Positions 1 through 8,707 of a stretch of 64,000 nt of DNA are shown here, in pieces. Both the position numbers and the translations under genes were made by a program. The notes under the pieces were generated by a model that saw only the letters and a list, made by a program, of their open reading frames with translations, was not told the DNA's origin and made no database searches. Where the stretch lies: positions 24,321,503 through 24,385,502 of the forward strand of contig OZ024806.1 in NCBI GenBank assembly GCA_964017045.1, read 5' to 3'. This DNA comes from Omphiscola glabra (taxonomy: Eukaryota; Mollusca; Gastropoda; Lymnaeidae). The stretch's first letter is position 1, and each line of letters begins with the position of its first letter.

Positions 1-43
1 CCAAAATCTGACACTGAGGGTCCTTTTCTATTGACAGACTTAC

Positions 44-940
44 ATTTTTAGACTTTTTAATAACGAACCGACCCAAATAGAGCTTTTTGGGCGGCTCTGT
101 AGCGATGACAACCGGCATAATTTCCTGACTGCAATATTTGTTCATGTTCTGTTGTCCGGGATTGCCATCCAGCGATGCCAATGGAGGGAAGAGCTGATCC
201 TGGACACAAGGTGATGAGCCAAATGATTGTTCTCTTCCAAAGTTAACAACAGGATTTGCGGCAGACATGGATTGCGGCTTAGTATCCATTGCAGACGTTG
301 ACATCGAGGGATGCATCGCATTAACAGTTGACTTGTTTTTGGCGATGATGGCCATTGCAATTTTAGATCGTTGTACGATAGACAAATCAGACTTAAATGA
401 TGGAACGGTAGCCATGGATGTCCTAGATGGGGGTATCTTATCCATGACAGGCTTAGATTGGGGCATCTTATCCATGACAGGCTTAGATTGGAGCATCTTA
501 TCCATGACAGGCTTAGATTGGGGCATCTTATCCATGACAGGCTTAGATTGGGGCATATTATCCATGGCAGGCTTATATTGGGGCATCTTATCCATGGCAA
601 GCTTAGATGGTGGTATCTTATCCACAGCAGGCTTAGATTGAGGCATCTTATCCATGGCAGGCTTAGATTGAGGTATCTTATCCATGGCAGGCTTAGACTT
701 AGATTGAGGCATCTTATCCGTGGCAGGGTTAGATTGAGGCACCTCACCCACGACAAAGGGAGCATTATCTATAGCAGACGTGTTTGGAGGCATATCAACG
801 ATTGCCACCTTCAATGAGGACATGGTGTCAAAATAAGACTCGTGTGCCGTCGTGATATTGTTCGATGAAATTGTAGTATTATCTTCACTTGAAAACTTTT
901 TTATAGCAAAAAGGATGCGATCAATTGTCCTGGCCATCTT
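44..940 (-). CDS. Unrecognised repeat-containing protein, N-terminal coding exon (partial gene)
   Basis: The minus strand is open from an ATG at 937 to the window edge (312 codons without a stop). A GTAAGT donor at 43-38 suggests the exon ends at 44, after 298 codons in phase 0. The exon opens just after a good acceptor (TTTTCAG at 947-941), with AAG directly before the ATG. No signal peptide or membrane segment is visible. Residues about 70-171 are ten copies of a decapeptide near KPVMDKMPQS, encoded by 30-bp DNA repeats in frame, with one two-residue insertion (SK). The flanks are rich in Ser, Met, Pro, Ala and Lys and look disordered; the visible end is basic. I recognise no domain. The rest of the gene lies left of the window. 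Preservation of frame through an unstable minisatellite is the main argument that it is coding. Confidence 0.6.
425..730 (-). repeat. 30-bp in-frame coding minisatellite (10 copies)
   Basis: On the plus strand the unit reads close to GCTTAGATTGGGGCATCTTA followed by TCCATGACAG. All units are 30 bp apart from one 6-bp insertion, so the minus-strand frame survives. Substitutions between units mostly exchange Ala/Val, Met/Ile and Gln/Pro. Confidence 0.85.
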
Positions 941-1074
941 CTGAAAATGTCATTGAAAATTATACACTCAGATTATGTACGTTACGTTACTGTACACTTG
1001 ATTTCTGTTTGATTACAATTTGATTGTAAGCTTAATCTAGTCATTAAATTACAAACTTAATCTTAAATCGTACA

Positions 1075-1350
1075 GTGATTGATACTATAAATGTATCTTT
1101 AAATGGTGGATGCTAACTGTACTCTATAAATGGTTGATACACTAAACGTACTTAAAATTTAAATTTACTTTAAATGATTGATAATAACTAGGTACTATAA
1201 ATGATTTATACAAACTGAGTACTTTAAATGATTGATACTGAGTACTGTAAGTGTAAGTGATTGATACTAACTGAGTACTGTAAGTGATTGATACTAACTG
1301 ATTACTTTAAATGATTGAAATTAACTGAGCACTTTAAATGAATGATACAA
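1075..1350. repeat. Degenerate AT-rich tandem repeat
   Basis: Loose repeats of a unit like AAATGATTGATACTAACTGA, 25-35 bp apart, inside the probable leader intron of the left-edge gene. The rest of 941-1681 shows nothing recognisable. Confidence 0.5.
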
Positions 1351-1681
1351 TCGGAGTATAACAAAATCAGATATTATTGATAAGCGCTTTGTCATTATCC
1401 GAAAAAATTTTAGACATAAACTGCATATGTAACAAACCATTAATATAAACGTAAACAATCACAGTTGTGACATTTGGTGTGACAGTACAAGTTCAAATGT
1501 TAATGACTGGGCGTGTTAAAGATTGTCAATGAGAAATTTGCGCTAATTTTATGTTTACTTAAAAGTTAACGGTAAATTTGAATTATATCAAGAACCTAAT
1601 CTCAAAGTTAAAGAAAAAATGTTAACAAATAAACTACACAAATAAATATATCATCAGTAAAAGAATAATGTCGTTGCTTAC

Positions 1682-1800
1682 CTAGCAGAATAATTCCAAG
1701 CTTGTTGACGTCTGAATAATCCAATAGAATCAAATGAAAGGAACAAGAGTCAGATCTGCAATTCAGTGATAGGTTGACAGTGTGGATTGAAAGGCTGGCA
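1682..1800 (-). other. Probable non-coding leader exon of the left-edge gene
   Basis: On the minus strand a strong donor (CTAG then GTAAGC) lies at 1682/1681. The acceptor at 941 leads straight into the coding exon. No ATG occurs between the inferred start near 1800 and the donor, as expected for a leader. A diverged copy of this segment, with donor and intron start, sits at 3703-3800. The 5' end is inferred from the TATA-like box and not observed. Confidence 0.5.
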
Positions 1801-1827
1801 ATGATTGAAATATAACTGAAGTTGCGT

Positions 1828-1835
1828 CTTAAATA
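1828..1835 (-). promoter_or_regulatory. TATA-like box of the left-edge gene
   Basis: The minus strand reads TATTTAAG, about 30 bp upstream of the inferred start of the leader exon. The upstream flank (1850-2100) is distinctly GC-richer than its surroundings. The duplicate at 3703-3838 carries a weaker TTTTATG-type sequence at the matching place. Confidence 0.4.
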
Positions 1836-2109
1836 CGAGAGTCCAGCCATGAGGTCAGCAACAACAGTACCCGGTCATTGGTCAGTTAGAGCACAATGGA
1901 ACGTCCCGCCCAAACCGATGACCGCTCAGTGGGGGACAGCCAGGGGCGTGTCGCAACATTCCAAAGATTTCACAAACGTCAACCGCCCAAAAGGGAGGCT
2001 TAGGTGACGAGGCGTGACGGATCATAAGGTCAAGATGACACAGGGCCCCATGTCTGCTCTGACACGTGGGGCTGACATGCTGCCGATGTTTTTACTCACT
2101 GCGGATAAA

Positions 2110-2790
2110 AAATAATTGAAGACCATAGTGCTGAAAGTACTTCAGTTATACTTTGGCCAAAATCAATCTAAACTGTGCCCTTTTATTATCCGTTTTAGCC
2201 ATTTGTACTGCAGAAGGTTCAAGACATTAAAATGCGCCCAAGTCCCTTAATTAAGCAAGACTAACTATGAAAATGATCACATTTTATAAATAAAAATAAT
2301 ATTTGAACTTGATTATCTCAAAATTTGTCTTTTTGTGACTTTATTGCTTTTAGCACTAAGGTCTCAAATTGCTCTTTACAAATTACACTTATTTGTTGGA
2401 GCATATCTTGGCACTCCTGAGCCGCATATTGAACTGTAATCTTCAACAATGCGACCAGACTCACATTAAATAGATATGACAATAATTGTGTTCAAGAAAT
2501 TGCTCTTGATTCATGAATTTGAAAGCACCATGCATCTGAAGTGATTAAATATTTTTTTTTTTAAAGAAAGATTTTAATAAGCATTCGAAATGTTTTAGAA
2601 CCTGAATTTGAAAGTGGGGGGAAAATCATCAGCTGCGTGAATCAAAATTGTCATATTACTGCTGAAAATGAGCATGATATTTAACGGAAGGAATTAAAGC
2701 AACACAGTAGTAGAGAAATAAATATATTCCGTTTTAACAAAAAACTGCAGAAGATGAACACGAGGAAACTTATGATGACTGTCACGTTTT
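2110..2790. other. No feature seen
   Basis: AT-rich DNA with short homopolymers. I see no convincing gene, splice pattern or repeat. Confidence 0.5.
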
Positions 2791-2794
2791 TGTA

Positions 2795-3076
2795 ATGTGA
2801 CATAGATGGCACGTAACTATACTGTGACATAGACGATACGTCACATTATTGTGACATAGACGGCATGTCACATTATTGTGACATAGACGGCATGTCACAT
2901 TATTGTGACATAGATGACACGTCACTATATTGTGACATAGATGACACGTCACTATATTATGACATAGATGACACGTCACTATAATGTTACATAAATAGCT
3001 CGTCACTATAATGTGACATAAATATCATGTCACTATATTGTGACATAGATGGCACGTAACTATATTGTGAGATAGG
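2795..3076. repeat. 27-bp minisatellite, about 10 copies
   Basis: The unit is close to GTGACATAGATGACACGTCA plus CTATATT. A 27-bp period gives open frames on the minus strand (nine-residue repeat), but they have no other coding support. Confidence 0.85.
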
Positions 3077-3305
3077 GGACATTTCTTATCTCCGCTAGCT
3101 CGAATTGTCCCACTGTCCGATGTAGATCCATATGTAGCATGTATATATAAATATATATATATGTTAAGATTTTCATTCTCTACATTTTGGTCGTGTTTTG
3201 TATTTGTTGGCGAGGAAATCATCTGACACCATGAAATATATTTTTAAAAAACGGTGAGCCTTCTTATCATCGACAAGTCAATCAAATCTTGGCCAACTAA
3301 CTACC

Positions 3306-3418
3306 GGACATATTCTGGTGAAGGTCTGAGATTACTCTCTTATGACCCCGACTATTCCACTAATTAACGCACATATTTTGGTGAAGGTCTGAGATTACTC
3401 TCTTATGACCCCGGCTGG
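3306..3418. repeat. Two-copy direct repeat, 61-bp period
   Basis: The text GAAGGTCTGAGATTACTCTC TTATGACCCC occurs twice, 61 bp apart, almost unchanged. The rest of 3080-3690 shows nothing I recognise. Confidence 0.8.
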
Positions 3419-3702
3419 TACATTTGACAACCAGCTCCATCAGCTAAGCTGAGCCATATAACATCATCCTCATGTATGGGCTCTCCCGCCTACCTGGCCT
3501 CCCCCGAAGTATCTGGTGAGGAACATTCGGTCAACATATGAATCGTGCCTCTCTTTACCCAGCAGCTGAAAAATCTCTCTTGTGTTATATCGAGGACTGA
3601 AAATCAATGTTATCTTTTAATAATTTTTATTGAAGGTAAACTATTATACTAGACCAAAGAAGAAAGTCATTAACTGACTAAAGAAAAAGTATCGTTGCTC
3701 AC

Positions 3703-3838
3703 CTCGCATAATCATCATAGGCTTGTTGACTTCTTAAGCTGGTTCAATAGAATAAAAGGAAATAAGTAGCCGGTCTTTAGCTCTGTGATACGGTGACATT
3801 GTGGACAGATATGCCGAACTAACAACAGACATAAAATG
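3703..3838 (-). other. Diverged duplicate of the 1682-1835 leader/promoter segment
   Basis: The segment aligns along its whole length with 1682-1835. Shared stretches include GGCTTGTTGAC versus AGCTTGTTGAC, the CAATAGAAT core, the GTGATA/GTTGACA block, the donor (GAG then GTGAGCAACG against TAG then GTAAGCAACG) and the start of the intron. It could be an alternative first exon, or the relic of a duplicated gene whose body was lost. Confidence 0.55.
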
Positions 3839-3913
3839 AAGCTAGGAAAACATGATTTAACCTTTGACTTTTGTTACCATTTATTCACTCGTCTTCTACG
3901 GACCGGTAACGTA

Positions 3914-4358
3914 AGGCTGGGCGGACAGATGGTGGACGGAGGGTTGGCGGAAAGATGGTGGACGGAGGGTGGGCGGACAGATGGTGGACGGAGGGTGGGC
4001 GGACAGATGGTGGACGGAGGGTGGGCGGACAGATGGTGGACGGAGGGTGGGCGGACAGATGGTGGACGGAGGGTGGGTGGACAGATGGTGGACGGAGGGT
4101 GGGCGGACGGAGGGTGGGCGGACAGATGGTGGGCGGACAGATGGTGGACGGAGGGTGGGCGGACAGATGGTGGACGGAGGATGGGCGGACAGATGGTGGA
4201 CGGAGGGTGGGCGGACAGATGTTGGACGGAGTGTGGGCGGACAGATGGTGAACGGAGGGTGGGCGGACAGAGGGTGGGCGGACAGAGGGTGGGCGGACAG
4301 ATGGTGGACGGAGGGTGGGCGGACAGATGGTGGACGGAGGGTGGGCGGACAGAGGGCC
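3914..4358. repeat. 26-bp GC-rich minisatellite, about 17 copies
   Basis: The unit is GTGGGCGGACAGATGGTGGA plus CGGAGG, with some copies shortened. It is open in several frames on both strands because it lacks stops, not because it is coding. It lies between the duplicated leader exon and the promoter-like module at 4730. Confidence 0.9.
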
Positions 4359-4729
4359 ATCACTTTAACAAACACTGGATTTATTAATTGGTGGTGAAGG
4401 ACTAAACACCACCAGAATATTATATAATGACTAAAATTTCACTAAAATTTAAAACTAAAATAGTTAACCAGCCTATGACAGTAACAATGTCATGAATTTA
4501 ATTAGTTGAAACTATTATTTTTCTTTGGGGAAATGGGAGGGGGCTGGGTGTGGGTGGGTAAGTAGGTCTTTCCCTAAAATATTTTTTTTGGTGAAAAAAC
4601 CTGGCAACTCGACTAAACGGAATATCTTGCTCAAAATGGTCACCCGGGTTGACCAGAGACGGCACGTGGCGTGTCGATTCGCTCGATCAATTTTCCAGCG
4701 CTGTCCAATATGGCGAACAGCCAATGCTA

Positions 4730-4870
4730 TATAGGTGACCAGGCGGGACGTTTTCACAAAGGCCACGTGGCACAATCGTCAGCTGATTGGCCGTTGACGA
4801 TTTTACTATATCTCTAGCGCGTGCGGCTTCAATGTTGCCGATAACTTTACTCATTTTGTAACCAAAACCA
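4730..4870. repeat. Copy of a promoter-flank module
   Basis: Shares blocks with 5935-6045 (TCAGYTGATTG, GCGYGCGGCTTCAATGTT) and more weakly with 1865-2100 (TGCCGATGTTTTTACTCA against TGCCGATAACTTTACTCA). It includes a CACGTG within GCCACGTGGC near 4762. Flanking 4360-4730 and 4870-5200 show no gene. Confidence 0.45.
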
Positions 4871-5205
4871 GTGCTCCACATTGTAACTGTAACCCATTTG
4901 AAATATTTGTTAAACCAGTCTCGACTCTTTAAATCTCACCCCCACCACCCCTTCCTCTCCCACCACCCTGCCTTCCAGAACCACCCCCCCCCCCAAAAAA
5001 GGCTATATTAAAAATATTACTACACAACTGTAGTTGACACTGATCGTTAATTTTAAATTATTATTTTGTATACAATATTTTAAGAAACATCCCCCTTAAT
5101 TATAGACTCTGTCCATTGTTGGGGTGCATTGTAAAAAATGAATGATTATGCTACCAAAACCTATCCCATATGGCAGACGCCATTGTTCGCTAAGTAGTAT
5201 CCCAG

Positions 5206-5680
5206 TGGGAATAACACCATGGGCCTGGTGACACAAAGCTCAGTTGATTGAGCGTGATGCGTCCCACGTGGTTACCTAATGTTAGATGGGGCTAACCACA
5301 TTGGCCTGGTGATACAAAGGTCAGTTGATTGAACGTGATACGTCCCACGTGGTTACCTAGGCTAACCACATTGGCCTGGTGATACCAGGGTCAGTTGATT
5401 GAACGTGATACGTCCCACGTGGTTACCTAGGCTTAAGTGGGACTAACCACATGGGCCGGGTGATACAATGGTTAGTTGATTAAGCGTGATACGTCACACA
5501 CGGTTACCTAAGCTGTGGGAACCAGTTGGGATGAAGCACAAAGGCCTGGTGATACAATGGTCACTTGATTGAGCGTGATACGTCCGACGTATAAGCTTAG
5601 GTAAGACGTACCACATGGGCCTGATGCCACAATAGACTTTTGAGCTTGATACGTCCCTTGTGGATACCTAAGCTTAATGG
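5206..5680. repeat. 70-90 bp tandem repeat array with CACGTG motifs
   Basis: Five to six units start near 5221, 5304, 5373, 5454, 5543 and 5617 with GGCCTGGTGATAC, followed by GGTCAGTTGATTGAGCGTGA and CGTCCCACGTGGTTACC. The CCACGTGG palindrome is intact in the first three units and degraded in the later ones. The array is cut by the inverted-repeat element at 5680-5886 and resumes at about 5935. Confidence 0.8.
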
Positions 5681-5886
5681 GAAATTAGTAAACACAATCA
5701 GGTTAAACCTGAAAAATCATTTGCTGCCCTCTTGGACACTACTTCTCAGGCCAAGTGCTATTTTTTATTAATTTTTTAAATATTTTTAATTTTTGTTTCC
5801 TGCCGACACGTTCGTTATTTTGTTGCGTTCCTTTTTTTCGATTTAACCTTACTTTGTTTTACTAATTTCCTATTGTGCTAACCTGG
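5680..5886. mobile_element. Short inverted-repeat element, copy 1
   Basis: The ends are inverted copies of GAAATTAGTAAAACACA plus GGTTAAACCT. Inside are CTGCCCTCTT-GACACTACTT and TTCCTGCCGACACGTTCGTT, both shared in the same order and orientation with the copy at 27854-28140. No coding capacity. The interior resembles the conserved 3' region of Penelope-like elements, so it could be a PLE fragment instead of a true MITE. Confidence 0.55.
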
Positions 5887-5934
5887 TTGCAGTCTCTCCC
5901 CTTAGTACCCTACCTAAGCGTAGGTAGGACATAC

Positions 5935-6050
5935 CACAGTGGCCTGGTGACACAATGGTCAGTTGATTGAGCGCAGACGATGGCTTTATCTCTGACGAGC
6001 GCGGCTTCAATGTTTGTGATGTTTTTACTCTATATATGAACCATATTGCT
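5935..6050. repeat. Further copy of the promoter-flank module
   Basis: Begins like a unit of the CACGTG array (GGCCTGGTGACACAATGGTC) and continues into GAGCGCGGCTTCAATGTTTG and GATGTTTTTACTCTATATA, matching 4790-4860 and 2080-2098. This links the array to the duplicated 5' regions. Confidence 0.45.
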
Positions 6051-7620
6051 CTTATCACTTGAACGTGTGCTCGCCCTCCACAAAATAACAATTCAAACAA
6101 ACGAAACAACGCGCAGCTGAACACTCAAATATTCAAGCTGTAAAACAGCCATTGTTGATATAATCGTTCTTACACCTTTTTTAACAAGGGATAAATTCAT
6201 AAAGTGTAAATCCAATGATACGCGATTCCTTTCTTCTTCTATGTATTAAGGGCCCACGATCAATTTATTTTTCTAGTGATGAGACATTGAAATAATTGAC
6301 ATGGGTTTTCAAAGAGATAAATAATTTAAAAAAAAAAAAAAAAGATATTATCATTAACGTTGTTTTCTTAATAAGACAAGACGTCATAAAAATACATATA
6401 TGTTAATGTTGGGTTCATCAAACGTTGTGTGGGACCTAGCTGAAAGCAATGTCACTACGAACGGTGTAGGAAATTATCTGATCTGATCGTGTAAACCCCG
6501 TTTGAGGATTTCTGCAATTTTTTTTTAAACGACTCAAATCAAGATCATATAAATCTTTGGCTACACAAGTGTTTGGGCTATAGCAGAAATAAGTTTATTC
6601 ATAACTGTTCAAAACTAACGGCGGGGTGTCATCCGTTGTGCCCCGCACCCCTTCCTGTAATAATCTGGGGATTTTGGGAAACGTGTTTAGAAGAGTTTAA
6701 AAAATGCGCTCATTGTTGATTGAGGCTAATTTATCTGAAGGAAGTTTTAGAAGTTTTGCAATTTTTGAAAACTTTCAGTCTACTGAATTTTAGGCTATTT
6801 TATACTGATTAACTTTCTTCAGATAAATGTTATAATAATAAATAAATATATAACGCTTTTAGGAATATCTCAATACTCTTTAAATAAGTATGCCACTACG
6901 GACAATTTTTTTTAAAATGACCACTTTCAAATGACCTTTAATCGATCAATCAGTCTTTTCTACAAAATAGTATTTTTTATATGTAGTAAACTTGAAAATA
7001 AATGCTTTTAATAAAATGCAAAAGGGAAATATATTATAGTTTTGTTTCATTTGGTCAAGTATTCAATATAATTTTAGCACGGCTCACTGAACCCTCCCAG
7101 ACTTAGCGCCCTCGTTGTCTTTTATTCTCTTGTGTTGGCAAATGTATTGTATTTATATATATATATATATAATGACACTATTTATACCAGTGGCAAAACT
7201 AGGCTATAGATAGATAAAAACGCATACTCCTAACGGGTGGCACAAACGGAATGAATTCAGATGTTGACTTCGGAGTTGGAGTTTAGAGCTTTCCCGGGGG
7301 ACGCCATTCTGTCTGATTTTGTCACTGCCCCACCGAACACCTGACCCCACCCCCTTTTAAAAAAATAATAAAATTACCTGAAAGTACACTATAATTCTAA
7401 ATTTTTCGATGCACCAGAAACATAAGCGTTTTAATGTGAGGCAAAATTTACCACAGTTTTAGAAACAAGGCCCACATTGTGATTTGAAAGTTCATTCATA
7501 TCTTTTGAACAACATATAGCTGTAACATCGTAAATGAAACGCACAGGAACACAATATTTTGAAATTTCATGTGACGTGCGTCTCAGAAGTCAAGAATTTG
7601 TTAAATTAGAATGTGTACGA
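6050..7620. other. AT-rich flank without recognised genes
   Basis: Contains poly-A runs (6330), a short (TA)n at 7156-7171 and no ORF with recognisable content. Confidence 0.5.
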
Positions 7621-7628
7621 ATGGCTAC

Positions 7629-7702
7629 ACTAAATATCCCACTAAATATCCCACTAAATATCCCGCTAAATATCCCACTAAATATCCCGCTAAATATCCC
7701 AC
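7629..7702. repeat. 12-bp minisatellite, 6 copies
   Basis: The unit is CTAAATATCCCA/G. It is open in more than one frame, with no other support for coding. Confidence 0.85.
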
Positions 7703-8011
7703 AATATCCCACTGTGATCTTACAATGGCTTACAAAAGTGTAGCTGATAAAATTAGAACCAAAAGAAAATCATACAATTTTATGGAAACCTCAATTTTAT
7801 TTGACATATCCTCATAAATCACAACTAATAAATTGATACACAATTCATTGTCTTCAAATAATAAAAATAACAGTAATTGAATATCAGAAACAATCATGTT
7901 CAAATGGTATGATTTACAAAAAGATATTTATATCAATATATATAAATACTAATAATTTTCTTCATCATTAAAAGATAATAAAAAATTATCAGCAGTATAT
8001 GGAACTCACAT

Positions 8012-8236
8012 TTTCGTTAAATACATAGGTCCTTACATTGTCGTTAAATACATAAGTCCTAACATTGTCGTTCGTTAAATACATAGGTCCTTACATTGTC
8101 GTTAAATACATAGGTCCTTACATTGTCGTTAAATACATTGGTCCTTACATTGTCGTTAAATACATAGGTCCTCACATTGTCGTTAAATACATAGGTCCTC
8201 ACATTGTCGTTAAATACATAGGTACTCACATTGTCT
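8012..8236. repeat. 27-bp minisatellite, about 8 copies
   Basis: The unit is GTCGTTAAATACATAGGTCC plus TTACATT. One copy has a 4-bp duplication (GTCGTTCG). Confidence 0.9.
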
Positions 8237-8368
8237 ATACATTTTTGTACTACTTTTGTCATTTACTTCATAGAAACTTGATATGAATATACATTATATA
8301 AATATAGAACTTAGTCAGTGTGGACTTTGTTTTTATACTTGTCCTCCTTTTGCGCGAAGAAGCAAAAC

Positions 8369-8374
8369 TTTATT
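8369..8374 (-). terminator. Candidate polyadenylation signal of the TatD-like gene
   Basis: AATAAA on the minus strand, about 335 nt past the stop at 8708. It is the nearest canonical hexamer I noticed; nearer variants are possible. Confidence 0.3.
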
Positions 8375-8707
8375 ACAAACTACACAAACTATCATCACGG
8401 ATTCATAAACATCAAGGGTTCTTAACTGTTTGCAGCCAAGACTCTCTCTCTGATTTAAAAATCCGCCTCCTCATTTTAAAAATTACTTCAGGCAATCCCT
8501 CCACCAACAATAATTGTTTTTAATTAAAAAAATGCAAATAAACCCGATTTTCCGTGTCTTTCCTCATCCCCTGACACTGCCTCCCACATAACATTGCTTA
8601 AGAACCCCTGATATACATCATGCTGGCTGTAAGGATAGACACAATATTAAAAGACAAATAGAATATTACTTAATAAACCATCTGTGTTTCTGACAAAGCT
8701 CAGTGGA

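Noticed and set aside
142..817. Plus- and minus-strand frames (LNLSLPWIRC, MTGLDWGIL, HDRLRLGHL) over the left-edge minisatellite
   Set aside because: They are shadows of the frame starting at 937, the only one with an acceptor, a donor and an opening before and after the repeat.
2782..3076. CRISPR-like array of 27-bp repeats (also at 8012, 18135 and 54096)
   Set aside because: Repeats are contiguous with no unique spacers, and the genome is eukaryotic; these are minisatellites.
3836..4397. Open frames of 98-183 codons on both strands (GGWADRWWT, HPLSAHPPS)
   Set aside because: They arise from the stop-free 26-bp GC-rich minisatellite and occur in four frames at once.
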